A stretch of 64,000 nucleotides of DNA, taken from NCBI RefSeq assembly GCF_019049655.1, contig NZ_JAFMOX010000060.1, positions 167,990-231,989 on the forward strand, written 5' to 3'. This stretch comes from Rahnella rivi. GTDB taxonomy: Bacteria; Pseudomonadota; Gammaproteobacteria; Enterobacterales; Enterobacteriaceae. Below, piece after piece: positions 1-9,429 of the stretch; position 1 is the first letter of the stretch; the number at the start of each line of letters is the position of its first letter. The position numbers and the translations under genes were made by a program. The notes under the pieces are model-generated. The model did no database searches. It was not told the origin of the DNA and saw nothing but the letters and a program-made list of their open reading frames with translations.

Positions 1-31
1 GGCTTCTGATTTTCAGATGCCGGGATTTTTT
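1..31 (+). terminator. 3' half of a terminator for a gene left of the window
   Basis: A GGC...GCC stem around a CTGA/TCAG core is followed by GGGATTTTTT. The left arm probably continues outside the window. It would end transcription of the gene preceding rmf. Confidence 0.5.
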
Positions 32-227
32 ATTTGTGATCAGCCAGATGTGATTCTTAAGGCGCGATTCATTTGCGCGCAATCCGATAAAATATCTCAT
101 ATTTATGACATTGGCGTGAATTTTGAGCATTGACCTCCTTGCTGATAGCCGCTATTTATTAGGGGTGGACGCAGAAGCGCACCACTGTTTTCTTTCCACC
201 TGACCTGAATAATGAGGGATACAAGGC

Positions 228-395
228 ATGAAGAGACAAAAACGCGATCGCCTGGAACGGGCACAATCACGTGGATATCAAGCAGGTATTGGCGGGCGCT
301 CAAAAGAGATTTGCCCCTACCAATCATTAGATGCCCGATCACATTGGCTCGGGGGTTGGCGACAAGCCATGGAGGTCAGGGCCGTAACCGCTTAA
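228..395 (+). CDS. rmf: Ribosome modulation factor RMF
   Basis: A 55-residue basic protein beginning MKRQKRDRLERAQSRGYQAG and ending in RAVTA, matching E. coli RMF in length and sequence nearly throughout. RMF binds 70S ribosomes in stationary phase and drives them into 100S dimers, a hibernation state. The ATG at 228 is preceded by an AGGG ribosome-binding site in the run from 214. A 12-bp palindrome (CCGCTTAAGCGG, 388-399) overlaps the stop codon. The gene stands alone between a terminator at the window edge and its own terminator. In E. coli it is induced by ppGpp; no regulatory site was identified here. Confidence 0.96.
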   Translation: MKRQKRDRLERAQSRGYQAGIGGRSKEICPYQSLDARSHWLGGWRQAMEVRAVTA

Positions 396-421
396 GCGGC
401 GGCACTGGCAGAAAAAGGAAC

Positions 422-450
422 AACCTCCGCTACGCGCGGAGGTTTTCGTT
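422..450 (+). terminator. rmf terminator
   Basis: ACCTCCGC / GCGGAGGT stem with a short loop followed by TTTTCGTTT, 27 bases after the rmf stop. Confidence 0.8.
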
Positions 451-528
451 TATGCGGGTAGTCATCACTGAGACGTTTATCTCACTCACAATTATCTCTT
501 ATCAGAGATCAGAGATAAATCAGGCATA

Positions 529-560
529 AAAAAACGGCGGATCCGAAGACCCGCCGTTCT
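529..560 (-). terminator. fabA terminator
   Basis: On the minus strand AACGGCGGG / CCGCCGTT forms a stem followed by a run of seven T. It lies 23 bases after the fabA stop. Confidence 0.85.
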
Positions 561-582
561 GTTAACTGCAGTATTTGCCGAA

Positions 583-1101
583 TCAGAACGCAGCAGCGTC
601 CTTGAACAAACCTACTTTCAGATCTGTTGCGGTATAGATCACAACACCGTCAACCAGCACTTCACCATCGGCAACGCCCATGATCAGTTTACGGTTAATC
701 ACGCGTTTGAAGTTCAGGCGATAAGTCACCACTCTAGCCGTAGGCAGAACCTGACCGGTGAATTTCACCTCGCCGACGCCCAGTGCGCGGCCTTTGCCTT
801 CGCCACCGAGCCAGCCCAGATAGAAGCCCACTAACTGCCACATAGCGTCCAGACCCAGACAACCAGGCATCACCGGGTCACCGATGAAGTGACAACCGAA
901 GAACCACAGGTCCGGATTGATATCCAGTTCAGCTTCTACATAGCCTTTGCCATGGGTGCCGCCATCTTCTTGCATCTTGACGATGCGATCCATCATCAGC
1001 ATGTTGCCTGACGGTAACGGAGGACCGCCTGCGCCGAAGAGTTCACTGCGGCCGGAAGCTATGAGGTCTTCTTTCGTATAGGAATCGCGTTTATCTACCA
1101 T
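583..1101 (-). CDS. fabA: 3-hydroxydecanoyl-ACP dehydratase/isomerase FabA
   Basis: 172 residues, the usual FabA length, with a single hot-dog fold. The active-site segment [20 protein letters not shown] places the catalytic His at 71 and Asp at 85, as in E. coli. The cytosolic homodimer dehydrates 3-hydroxydecanoyl-ACP and isomerises the trans-2 product to cis-3-decenoyl-ACP, the branch point to unsaturated fatty acids. It is transcribed as a single gene toward rmf. Upstream lie a perfect 18-bp palindrome and a FadR-like site, in the same order as the FabR repressor and FadR activator sites of E. coli fabA, so regulation by both is likely. Confidence 0.97.
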   Translation of the reverse strand: MVDKRDSYTKEDLIASGRSELFGAGGPPLPSGNMLMMDRIVKMQEDGGTHGKGYVEAELDINPDLWFFGCHFIGDPVMPGCLGLDAMWQLVGFYLGWLGGEGKGRALGVGEVKFTGQVLPTARVVTYRLNFKRVINRKLIMGVADGEVLVDGVVIYTATDLKVGLFKDAAAF

Positions 1102-1139
1102 GTTCTATGTAAGCCTTATTTTAATGAAGGACGAAGATT

Positions 1140-1157
1140 AGCTTACAGCTGTAAGCT
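1140..1157 (-). promoter_or_regulatory. FabR-like operator of fabA
   Basis: AGCTTACAGCTGTAAGCT is a perfect 18-bp palindrome 39 bases before the fabA start. It resembles the FabR palindrome (AGCGTACA...) found at the same place in E. coli fabA. Assignment rests on position and resemblance. Confidence 0.65.
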
Positions 1158-1158
1158 G

Positions 1159-1175
1159 AACAACTCCGATCAGCT
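1159..1175 (-). promoter_or_regulatory. FadR-like activator site of fabA
   Basis: On the minus strand AGCTGATCGGAGTTGTT lies directly upstream of the FabR-like palindrome, as the FadR site does in E. coli fabA. It overlaps the last codons of lonH. Confidence 0.5.
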
Positions 1176-2936
1176 GCGACTGAACCAGTTCAACCAACGA
1201 AGAGGCCAGGGATAACGCGGGCCACCTTGCGATGTTGCCAGCGCAATGCGCTGCTGAATCAACCCCAACAAACTCGGACGTTCTTCTTCAACTTCACCTT
1301 CGTTTGAGTAAATCAGTCCGGTCAGGATAGGCAGCGCTTCGGCTGCGTTATCAACTGCCCATAAATGAAACTGGCCTTCGCGAACGGCGTCTATAACCTG
1401 CGGATGCAGGCACAAATTACGCACGTTGCTGGTGGGCAGAATGACCCCTTGTTTCCCGGTCAGACCACGGCGCTGACAAACTTCGAAGAAACCTTCGATT
1501 TTTTCATTTACGCCACCAATAGGTTGCACGTTCCCAAACTGATCAACAGAACCGGTCACAGCAATTTGCTGGTTGATCGGCTGCATTGAAAGCGCACTGA
1601 CCAGTGCACAAAGTTCAGCCAGGGAGGCGCTGTCGCCGTCGACTTCTCCGTAAGATTGCTCAAACACAATAGACGCGGAGAAGGGCAGAGGCTGGTCGAG
1701 CTCCAGTTCAGAAATCAGAAAGGCCTGCATGATCATCATGCCTTTCGCATGAAGATTACCGCCCAGTTCTGCTTTGCGCTCGACGTCAGTAAACTCACCG
1801 TCGCCGGTGTGTACGACACAACTAATACGTGAAGGTTCACCCAGTGCTCGCGGGTGGCCCGGATATTCAAGAACGGACAGCCCATTGATCTGCCCGACAA
1901 CTTCACCATCGGTTTCGATGAGAATTTGCCCAAGTTCGATTTCATCCTGCATGCGTTCTTGTAAATAACTCTCACGCCATGCGCGGGAGCTGGTCGCAGC
2001 TTCAAATGCTTTCGCACTCAGCAATTCATCTTCATTGTAGAGCGCGGCTTCACTAAGCTGCGTGTTCAGCCAGACCGGATCCAGAATCAGGCTGCCTTGA
2101 TCGGTGCTCTGGCGAATCGCTATCTTCAGGAACTCTGGCCAGGCATCAGCGGCAAGACGCGGGACATCCAGCTCATCTGCCAGCGTATTGACGTAACCAC
2201 ACCAGGTTTCCATATCGCTGGTTTCAGTCAACGGCAGGTCGGCTTCAAATTCACCGTAGATGGAGGAATCCATCAGCTCAGGTTCCATGTCGCTGAGATC
2301 GCCAAGAGACAGGCGGTCACCCACCAGAATCAGGCGGATATCCAACGGCATTGGCGGAATGGTTGCCGGCAACGGGCGTGTTTCATCGGGAGAAACCCAG
2401 TGATATTGCCCTTCGGTAATCATCTGCTTGAGACGTAACCACATCAGAGGCTGCGCGAGCAGGCTGCGAATCGACAGAATCAGAACGCCACCGTTCAGAT
2501 GATGAACTAAACCCGGTTCAAGCTGAATCTGGTCTTTATAGATCCGCACGCAGCCAAACAGCTGTTCCGGCTCAACCCACTCACGGTACTGACAGGTATT
2601 TTTGGCTGCAAAGGCATCTTCTGCCGATTTTGCTGCCAGCAGCGTCACTTTATTGCCTTCGATGTGATAGCGGTTACCGGCAATTTCTTGCGGCTCAGGG
2701 AGCAGCTCGCTGACCACATTCGAGATACGTGACAGATACTCACGGTTTTCCTGTGCTTTAAGGACCATAAAGCGGGGGCGCGAGCGGGGATGACAAAACA
2801 GCGTTAAACCATTTTCCAGCCGAGGCTGAGTTCCAGCGAAATCGACAGGGGCTAACTGGGCAGCCGTTGCAAAGATTGCCTCATAAGGCGCGGAGTCGGG
2901 CAGTAAAAGCTGCCAGTCAAGTCGGTTATTGGTCAA
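1170..2936 (-). CDS. lonH: Lon-like protease LonH (YcbZ)
   Basis: 588 residues. The C-terminal part is a Lon-type (S16) protease domain: YGEVDGDSASLAELC carries the catalytic Ser436 and QPIGGVNEKI the catalytic Lys479, with the same 43-residue spacing as in Lon. The N-terminal half is a diverged AAA-like region in which I see no clear Walker A loop, as is known for YcbZ homologues. Its substrates are not established. The start is TTG (TTGACCAATAAC), supported by alignment of MTNNRLDWQ with the E. coli N-terminus (MTITKLAWR). It sits between fabA and the divergent matP, as in E. coli, and its 3' end carries the fabA FadR-like site. Confidence 0.9.
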   Translation of the reverse strand: MTNNRLDWQLLLPDSAPYEAIFATAAQLAPVDFAGTQPRLENGLTLFCHPRSRPRFMVLKAQENREYLSRISNVVSELLPEPQEIAGNRYHIEGNKVTLLAAKSAEDAFAAKNTCQYREWVEPEQLFGCVRIYKDQIQLEPGLVHHLNGGVLILSIRSLLAQPLMWLRLKQMITEGQYHWVSPDETRPLPATIPPMPLDIRLILVGDRLSLGDLSDMEPELMDSSIYGEFEADLPLTETSDMETWCGYVNTLADELDVPRLAADAWPEFLKIAIRQSTDQGSLILDPVWLNTQLSEAALYNEDELLSAKAFEAATSSRAWRESYLQERMQDEIELGQILIETDGEVVGQINGLSVLEYPGHPRALGEPSRISCVVHTGDGEFTDVERKAELGGNLHAKGMMIMQAFLISELELDQPLPFSASIVFEQSYGEVDGDSASLAELCALVSALSMQPINQQIAVTGSVDQFGNVQPIGGVNEKIEGFFEVCQRRGLTGKQGVILPTSNVRNLCLHPQVIDAVREGQFHLWAVDNAAEALPILTGLIYSNEGEVEEERPSLLGLIQQRIALATSQGGPRYPWPLRWLNWFSRS

Positions 2937-3145
2937 TGTGTTAGCTGTTTTCTATAAAAAGGGAAAGTGCGATTATACAAGAATAAACACGGCTGCATAC
3001 AATGAGAGTCACCCCCAAATCCGAGTTAACGCACATTGCTGAACGGGTGCGCAAAAAACAAACAAATTGGCGGGTTTATTTGCAGTGAAAATTGAAATAA
3101 AACTGTTATGCTTACTAAAGTTACGTGGTCACAGAAGAGTTCACG

Positions 3146-3604
3146 ATGAAATATCAGCAACTGGAAAATCTCGAAAGCGGTTGGAAATGGAAGTATCTGG
3201 TGAAAAAACACCGGGAAGGTGAGCGGATCACCCGCCATTTAGAAAACAGCGCTGCGCATGAATCAGTGAATCAACTTCTTAGCCTGGAAAATGAACCGGT
3301 AAAGGTCATGGACTGGATTGCTAATAATATGAATCCGGCGCTGGAAAATCGTCTCAAGCAAACCATTCGCGCCCGCCGTAAACGCCATTTCAATGCTGAA
3401 CATCAGCACACCCGTAAGAAGTCTATCGATCTGGAGTTTTTGGTCTGGCAGCGTCTTGCAGGGCTCGCACAACGTCGCGGGGCAACGTTGTCGGATACGA
3501 TTATACAGTTGCTTGAAGATGCTGAGCGTAAAGAGAAATATGCGAATCAGATGTCATCACTGAAGGAAGATTTACAGCAAATTCTGGGTAAACAAGATAG
3601 CTGA
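3146..3604 (+). CDS. matP: Macrodomain Ter protein MatP
   Basis: 152 residues starting [20 protein letters not shown]. MatP is a DNA-binding dimer that organises the replication-terminus macrodomain through matS sites and links it to the divisome via ZapB. The middle shows the basic [24 protein letters not shown] segment leading into the ribbon-helix-helix region, and the C-terminus is a coiled coil ([20 protein letters not shown]). A GTG 21 bases upstream is in frame, but AGAAGAG at 3133-3139 fits the ATG at 3146, which gives the family length. It is divergent from lonH and convergent with ompA. Confidence 0.95.
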   Translation: MKYQQLENLESGWKWKYLVKKHREGERITRHLENSAAHESVNQLLSLENEPVKVMDWIANNMNPALENRLKQTIRARRKRHFNAEHQHTRKKSIDLEFLVWQRLAGLAQRRGATLSDTIIQLLEDAERKEKYANQMSSLKEDLQQILGKQDS

Positions 3605-3677
3605 CCTGTCGCTATATCCTTTCTGATTAGCAACGTTATCTGTTCCGGTTTCGCTTCTGATGGTTAAATCAGGACAT

Positions 3678-3706
3678 AAAAAAACCCCGCCGAGGCGGGG
3701 TTTTTA
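3678..3706. terminator. Bidirectional terminator between matP and ompA
   Basis: AAAAAACCCCGCC-gag-GGCGGGGTTTTT: a stem with A and T runs on both sides, serving both convergent genes. Confidence 0.92.
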
Positions 3707-3735
3707 GTATCTGTAGCAAAAGCTAAAGAGTGTTA

Positions 3736-4812
3736 TTAAGCCTGTGGCTGAGTAACAGTATCTTTGTAGCCTTTAACTTCGATTTCTACACGACGGTCTG
3801 GTGCCAGGCAGTCGATCAGAGCAGCACGACCTTTAACGGAGTCACAGGTAGAACCAGTAACTGGGTTAGATTTACCTTGGCCTTGTGCAGAGATCTTGTT
3901 AGCAGGGATACCTTTAGATACCAGGTAATCTACTACGCTCTGTGCACGTTGCTCAGACAGTTTCTGGTTGTATTGTTCTGAACCGATACGGTCGGTGTAA
4001 CCCAGAACGATAACAGAACCGTCTTTAGGATCGATTGAGCTCAACTGGCTGTACAGTTGATCCAGAGCCTGTTGGCCTTCTGGTTTCAGGGTCGATTTGT
4101 TGAAGTTGAAGAGAACGTCAGATTTCAGAGTGAATTTCTTAGTCTCTACAACTGGAGCTGGAGCTGGTGCTGGAGCAACAACTGGAGCAGCTGCTTCATC
4201 TTGACCGAAACGGTAAGAAACACCCACAGACAGCATGCCGTTATCAGGACGTGCGCCAACTGTAGCTGCGTCACCGATGTTGTTAACCCACTGGTAGTCC
4301 AGACGGGTAGCCCAGTTTTTGGTTACTGCGTATTCAACACCAACGGCTGCCAGTGGAGAAACACCGGTGTCGTGGTCGCTGATGCGGCCAGCAGCGCCAT
4401 TGTTGAAGTTACCTTTTGAATCTGCACGCCAAACCATACCACCCAGACGGGTGTACAGGTCCAGATCGTCAGTCAGTGGGTAGCTCAATTTAGCAGCCAG
4501 CTGAACGCCTTGTGCTTTGAACGCGCCGTTGTTTACGCTGCCTTTAGAAGGCATGCGACCAAGCCAGTCATATCCCATTTCAAAGCCCAGGTATTGGTTC
4601 GCTTGGTAACCCAAGAACGCACCTGCACCCAGTTGGCTTTCGTGGGTAGGGCCGTTGCCGATACCTTCGTAAGCATTTGCGAAACCAGTGTCATGGTATT
4701 GGGACCAGCCCAATTTACCACCGGTATACCAGGTGTTATCTTTAGGGGCGGCTTGCGCTACGGTAGCGAAACCTGCCAGTGCCACTGCTAATGCGATAGC
4801 TGTCTTTTTCAT
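3736..4812 (-). CDS. ompA: Outer membrane protein A
   Basis: 358 residues. A signal peptide (1-21, cut after AQA) is followed by an eight-stranded beta-barrel (to about residue 195), a PAPAPAPVV hinge, and a C-terminal OmpA-like peptidoglycan-binding domain (from about 225) with [12 protein letters not shown] and [12 protein letters not shown]. It anchors the outer membrane to the cell wall and is among the most abundant proteins of the cell. Codon use is strongly biased, as expected for high expression. A leader of roughly 110 bases separates the promoter from the ATG; in E. coli the corresponding leader stabilises the mRNA and is the target of the MicA RNA. Confidence 0.98.
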   Translation of the reverse strand: MKKTAIALAVALAGFATVAQAAPKDNTWYTGGKLGWSQYHDTGFANAYEGIGNGPTHESQLGAGAFLGYQANQYLGFEMGYDWLGRMPSKGSVNNGAFKAQGVQLAAKLSYPLTDDLDLYTRLGGMVWRADSKGNFNNGAAGRISDHDTGVSPLAAVGVEYAVTKNWATRLDYQWVNNIGDAATVGARPDNGMLSVGVSYRFGQDEAAAPVVAPAPAPAPVVETKKFTLKSDVLFNFNKSTLKPEGQQALDQLYSQLSSIDPKDGSVIVLGYTDRIGSEQYNQKLSEQRAQSVVDYLVSKGIPANKISAQGQGKSNPVTGSTCDSVKGRAALIDCLAPDRRVEIEVKGYKDTVTQPQA

Positions 4813-5168
4813 TTTTGCGCCTCGTTATCATCCAAATAGGCAATTGAGCTTTAAGCTGTAAGCCCTTGGTTAAAATCCTTGCGCCAAGGTTATTGCGTCA
4901 ATTAAGAACTTGCCACTTTACGTTGGCATTATAGAGCAACCTTGGCGTTGTAAAGTCTACAACGTGGCGCGAAACTTACAAGCTTGAAGTGTTAACGCTG
5001 TGGAAAAAAAGGGAAAAATGTACACATTTCTTAACGTGTTTGACCTTTTGTTGACAAAACTTGGAGGATATCTGCGTCAGGAATGCCCATTTTTACTGGC
5101 TTTGGGGCCAGTTCCAGCACAAATCACTAAGTTCCGCATTATTTTCATCGGAACATTCCTAATTTGAA
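4813..5168. other. Gene-free stretch between ompA and sulA
   Basis: About 355 bases holding the ompA leader (4813 to about 4921), the ompA promoter and its upstream AT-rich region. No supported small gene was seen. Confidence 0.7.
4928..4954 (-). promoter_or_regulatory. ompA promoter
   Basis: On the minus strand TTTACA (4949-4954) and a perfect TATAAT (4928-4933) are separated by 15 bases. The position predicts a leader of about 110 bases, like that of E. coli ompA. Confidence 0.6.
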
Positions 5169-5675
5169 CTAATGATATACAAATGAGTGAATTTTTACGG
5201 TTGAGTGATGTCCATTGGCTGAACTCTGCTCATTTGTGGGCTTCATCACGAACCCGTAAGCCTCCCCCTGACGGGCTGCAATTTGCAGTCTTTCCCTCTC
5301 AAGATCGTTCAATTCAGGTAGCCAACCTAATACCACACTGTAATTTCCGGTCTGTAATGCCTTCTCCATCGCGTCCACTGTCGACATCGCGGTGATCTGA
5401 TTTACCTGCACCATCTTATCTACAGGCAAACCCGATTCTGATAACCAGATACGGCTCAATTTTTGCTGTGGCGTGAGCCATAATAACCAGCGTGATTGCG
5501 TGCCGAGATGTTGAAGCAGAGGCAGTAACAGTTGGGCAAACGCCGGTTGGCTCGCACTATAGACGAACTCAGTGATCAGACCATTATTCAGAGACGCAGA
5601 CGTATTTACCTGTTGATGATCTACCGGCAAAGCAAGCTGACTAAAATGATGATTTGCATGGTGTTGAGTTCGCAT
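5169..5675 (-). CDS. sulA: SOS cell-division inhibitor SulA
   Basis: 168 residues starting [17 protein letters not shown]. coli SulA has 169. SulA blocks FtsZ polymerisation during the SOS response and is normally removed by Lon. The open frame continues upstream to 5957, but this would place the LexA box inside the gene, and the ATG at 5675 has a GGGG ribosome-binding site at the right distance and the family length. The core [19 protein letters not shown] and the [18 protein letters not shown] region are recognisable. The C-terminal ...IHSFVYH resembles the Lon-recognised tail of E. coli SulA (ends KIHSNLYH). Confidence 0.95.
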   Translation of the reverse strand: MRTQHHANHHFSQLALPVDHQQVNTSASLNNGLITEFVYSASQPAFAQLLLPLLQHLGTQSRWLLWLTPQQKLSRIWLSESGLPVDKMVQVNQITAMSTVDAMEKALQTGNYSVVLGWLPELNDLERERLQIAARQGEAYGFVMKPTNEQSSANGHHSTVKIHSFVYH

Positions 5676-5695
5676 AGTGATGTACCCCAGTGAGT

Positions 5696-5715
5696 TACTG
5701 TATGAATGTACAGTA
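5696..5715 (-). promoter_or_regulatory. LexA box of sulA
   Basis: TACTGTATGAATGTACAGTA has both conserved CTGT/ACAG half-sites with ideal spacing, 21 bases before the sulA start. Confidence 0.95.
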
Positions 5716-5892
5716 CTCTGGCGGTGCACAAAGATCAACCCAATTTTTCCAAGATATCTCGCAAATTTTGAAGGTAACTGACTGCAAATGCATTTTGTAT
5801 TTGGCGCAGTGCTCCACATTGCGTATTTTGATTTTAGCTGTTTAGCTAACCCAGAAATGGTTCTATGGAATGAATATGAAAAGGATAACGCA

Positions 5893-6529
5893 ATGATAAG
5901 CCAGTCAAAAAAACGGATTCTACAATGTACGGAACTCTTTGCCTCATTGGGCAACATACGTGCACGCTCGCAGTTCGGTGGGTACAGTTTATCGGCTGAC
6001 CGCGTGATGTTTGCTCTTGTGTCCGACGGCGAGTTGTACCTGCGCGCCAGTGATGAAACTGAGCAATATTTTTGCGAGCTAGGAATGGAAAGGCTGATTT
6101 ATCGTAAACGCGGAATGCCCGTTTTTCTTCGTTATTTCAAAGTGAGCAAAGCTCAGTGGGAGAAACCCAGAAAACTGCGCCAGATGGCCATGCTTTCTCT
6201 CACAGGAATGCAGCATGATATCAATAAACGTAAAAAACGAGGCAGGGCGGTTAAAAGATCTCCCCAATTTGACGCTGGCGCTGGAAAAATTACTCTGGGA
6301 GGTGGGTATTGAAAACTCGGGCGATCTTAAATCGCTGGGATCATGTCTGACGTACAAAAAGCTCTGTACCGTGAAAAAAGATCTGGGTATTAACATATTA
6401 ATGGCGCTGGAAGGGGCAATTCTTGGATTTCATGAGGCTGCTCTGCCGATGTCATCTCGTGAGTCGTTAATTCAATGGTACAGGCATCAGCAAGAGCAAT
6501 CGGAACACCCACTCCAGGATCCACATTAA
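5893..6529 (+). pseudogene. tfoX: TfoX/Sxy competence regulator, frameshifted
   Basis: Two overlapping frames together give a full-length TfoX/Sxy of about 210 residues. The first (from ATG 5893, ribosome-binding site AAAGGA) encodes the N-terminal domain including [25 protein letters not shown] and ends out of frame at 6312. The second continues with GRLKDLPNLTLALEKLLWEVGI and MALEGAILGFHEAALP to 6529. The frames join at a run of six A (6232-6237); five A would restore one frame. In E. coli Sxy works with CRP at CRP-S promoters of DNA-uptake genes. Either the gene is truly broken, or this is a homopolymer sequencing error, or it slips during expression. Confidence 0.85.
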
Positions 6530-6563
6530 TGGGACTGGAGTGAATGCCCGGCGCTTAGCGGTA

Positions 6564-8705
6564 TCAGGAGTGATGCTGTTCCGGCGAGATCTTGTTATTC
6601 AGGCTGGTGAGCTCAGGTAAATGAGCCACCAGCAATCCGATTTGCTGCAGTACAAGTTGCTCTTTACTGTCTGATTCTGTCGTACGCATCTGAATCCGCG
6701 AGGTCAGGTGATCAAGTGCGCGCTGTACCCGGTCTGTCTCGGTTGTCATATGATTCAGGGCGCCATCCACGCAGCATGCTGCATCATCCAGTAAGCGCAG
6801 GGTTTCGGCATCCTGGAGTTTTTCGCGGTGGGCACCCAACGCTGAAATATAACTGAGCATAGTGTGATTGAGGCACAGCAGGCGAAAGGCTGCCTCAAGC
6901 GTCGCCGTCTCATTGTTTTTCTCCGAGCTCATATTGGAGACAACGGACGCCAGTTCAGCATCGCAGTTATGCGCATCACGTCGCGCAAGGCGATAATCAA
7001 GACTGTTGTCCTTGCCCTGATGATATTGCACCAGAATGGCATCAAGATAACGGCAGTTGGCCTGAAAGGTTTTACTGACTACCCGGTCAATCTGGCGGAA
7101 TTTCCAGTCAGGCCAGATAAATGTCACGGCGGCCCAGGCAATGGCGCAGCCAATGAGCGTATCAATAATCCTCGGGATTGCGACTTCAAACCCTTCGCCC
7201 AGCAAATTGAAGCACAGCAAGACCAGCAAGGTGATAAACATGGTGGCCTGGGCGTATTGCACGGTGCGAAACGCGAAGAACAGCAACCCGCTGATTACGA
7301 TCAGGATCATCTGACCATCCACTGAGGGAACGAAATACAGAATGGGTATGCCCAGCGCGATACCGGCCAGGGTCCCGATAATCCTCAGCGCTAACCGCCG
7401 GCGCGTTGCGCTGTAGTTAGGCTGGCATACGAACAGACTGGTCAGCAAAATCCAGTAACCGTGATTCAGCCCGCTGACCTGGATAAATACATATCCGACA
7501 AACAGCACGACGGACATGCGGATTGCATGACGGAATAATACCGATTGCGGCGTGAAGTGACGTGAAATCCGCAGCCAGATATCATCCAGGCCGGTGAGGC
7601 GGTCTTCAACAAACGGGCTTTTCCCGGCCTGATTTTCCGGCAGCGATTGCTCGGATTCAATATTCGCCAGCTGCGCATCGATCGCATGCAGATTGCGCAA
7701 AAGGTGGCGCAACGCCTGCAACATCTCCCGGTGTTCCCCCTGCGTTTCCAGACGCTTAAGTGCCTCTTCCAGCCGTGCAAATGCGCGTTCAAACTGGCTG
7801 TTATGCGTATAGGGCTGACGATAAAGAATGCACTGAGAAAGCTGTAAACAGCCACGCGCCTGCATACTCATCAGGCGCTGGAAGCGGAACAAAATGTCGC
7901 TGTGATGGAACTGTTCGCTGAGTTTCAGGTATTTCACGTGAGAGGAACTGGCCCGTTCGTGAATATCCTGTACGACAAAGTAATAGTGCAGGGTGCGTCG
8001 CGTTCCTTTCTGACCCCGGTCGCCTTTAAGCCGGGTCTGCAGCGTATTCTTGGTCTGATTGAGCGTCGCAACCAGCTGACCGTTGGCCATTGCCAGTTCC
8101 ACCAGTTGCTGATTGTTATCTTCCTGATCGGGGTCAAACAACGTTGCCTTGGCTTCCAGATAGGCGGCCAGTTGGGTGAAACAGCGGGAAATCTGGTCCT
8201 GAAGCGGGCGGATGGGGAAAATTAAATGCCCGGCAAGCGTCAATACGTTGTACCAGATTGCCCCCGCCAGCAGCAGCAAGGGTTGCTGATACCAGATGTG
8301 ATACATGCTGGTGCCGAGCATGGTATAAATCGCGATCAGCAACGCGCCGAACGCGATAGTGGCATAACGTTGTCCGAGTGCGCCAAGCAGAATGAATCCG
8401 CACGTCGAGAGCATAAGTCCTGGCGCAAACAGCCACGGATGGGGAAACAGCAACTCTATTGATGCCGAGGCAATGAAAAAGCACACCAGGGTGATCAGCA
8501 AATTACGCAGACGCCCTGCCAGCCGGTCATCAAGGTCGGCCAGCGCAGCGGCCACCACACCCAGCGTCAGCGGAATAGTCAACGTTGTCTGGCCTAGCCA
8601 CCACGGCACCGCAGCAGCACCGGTCAGCGCAATGAAAATCCTGATGTGATAAAGAACATTGCTGTTATAGGCATAACGCCTTAACCCTGGTGCAATAGAG
8701 AGCAC
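6564..8705 (-). CDS. yccS: Inner-membrane protein YccS (FUSC family)
   Basis: 713 residues with two groups of membrane segments: one in the first 180 residues and one at about 385-530, each followed by a cytoplasmic helical region. This is the FUSC/YccS/aromatic acid exporter architecture. The start is GTG (GTGCTCTCTATTGCA) with GGGG upstream. The function in E. coli is not known; transport is inferred from the family. It lies 56 bases downstream of yccF on the same strand and is probably cotranscribed with it. It is convergent with tfoX. Confidence 0.9.
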   Translation of the reverse strand: MLSIAPGLRRYAYNSNVLYHIRIFIALTGAAAVPWWLGQTTLTIPLTLGVVAAALADLDDRLAGRLRNLLITLVCFFIASASIELLFPHPWLFAPGLMLSTCGFILLGALGQRYATIAFGALLIAIYTMLGTSMYHIWYQQPLLLLAGAIWYNVLTLAGHLIFPIRPLQDQISRCFTQLAAYLEAKATLFDPDQEDNNQQLVELAMANGQLVATLNQTKNTLQTRLKGDRGQKGTRRTLHYYFVVQDIHERASSSHVKYLKLSEQFHHSDILFRFQRLMSMQARGCLQLSQCILYRQPYTHNSQFERAFARLEEALKRLETQGEHREMLQALRHLLRNLHAIDAQLANIESEQSLPENQAGKSPFVEDRLTGLDDIWLRISRHFTPQSVLFRHAIRMSVVLFVGYVFIQVSGLNHGYWILLTSLFVCQPNYSATRRRLALRIIGTLAGIALGIPILYFVPSVDGQMILIVISGLLFFAFRTVQYAQATMFITLLVLLCFNLLGEGFEVAIPRIIDTLIGCAIAWAAVTFIWPDWKFRQIDRVVSKTFQANCRYLDAILVQYHQGKDNSLDYRLARRDAHNCDAELASVVSNMSSEKNNETATLEAAFRLLCLNHTMLSYISALGAHREKLQDAETLRLLDDAACCVDGALNHMTTETDRVQRALDHLTSRIQMRTTESDSKEQLVLQQIGLLVAHLPELTSLNNKISPEQHHS

Positions 8706-8761
8706 GAAAACCCCACGTTAAACATAATCAGTGATTAAAAAAATTGGCCGAACGAGGTTGC

Positions 8762-9223
8762 TCAGCGATTGCGACGGTCATTAAGTTGGCGCGCAGCATT
8801 GGATTCACGCATTTGTTTTGCCAGCTCAACGGAAACTACCCGACGGCCCACCGGCCAAAGTGCGATAGCGGCGATTTTAAAATTCGCGATGCCCACTGGA
8901 ATACCAATAATACTGATACATTGAGCAATCCCCGCCACAATGTGGGAAATACATAACCACCAGCCGAAGAAAATTAGCCAGAAGATATTCAGCAGAGTAC
9001 CGCCACCGGCAAGCAGCGCGTTACGTCTCTCAGGATATAAATCATCGACATGTACTGCTTCATTACCGAACGGCAGCAACGACAGACGGGTGATTTCCCA
9101 GCATGAACGGGTCAGAGGCAGGGTGAAAATCAGCACAATACTGACCAGCGTGGCAAACAGCCAGGCGAGAGTGGTGAAAAAGCCACCTAAAACAAAGTTA
9201 AGAATATTGAGCACTGTGCGCAT
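8762..9223 (-). CDS. yccF: Inner-membrane protein YccF
   Basis: 153 residues, starting MRTVLNILNFVLGGFFTTLA. Three to four hydrophobic segments (about 5-35, 75-100, 105-125) and the conserved LTRSCWEIT and NIFWLIFFGWWLCISH stretches match the YccF family (148 residues in E. coli). The function is unknown. It precedes yccS on the minus strand with a short spacer, the E. coli arrangement. Confidence 0.93.
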   Translation of the reverse strand: MRTVLNILNFVLGGFFTTLAWLFATLVSIVLIFTLPLTRSCWEITRLSLLPFGNEAVHVDDLYPERRNALLAGGGTLLNIFWLIFFGWWLCISHIVAGIAQCISIIGIPVGIANFKIAAIALWPVGRRVVSVELAKQMRESNAARQLNDRRNR

Positions 9224-9429
9224 GTTGGGATCTTCCCGAAGTTATTAAAAATGTTAAAAGATTTCATGTTCACTAAATGGAAACACCTGCTTTATTCTAC
9301 CTTGTTTCGTGGGCCGGATCGCCTCTGGTTATCAAAGGTGAACTCCTAAATACTCTTTCGAATCCGAACATGTAAAATAACGCATACTATTTTTCCGTCA
9401 GGAATCAAGAAAAGACACGGTGTGATGAT

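Noticed and set aside
5676..5957. N-terminal extension of sulA
   Set aside because: It would place the LexA box inside the coding region and nearly double the family length; the ATG at 5675 has a ribosome-binding site.
9224..9429. Small gene or RNA between yccF and helD
   Set aside because: About 205 bases with only promoter-like AT-rich DNA and no conserved structure seen.
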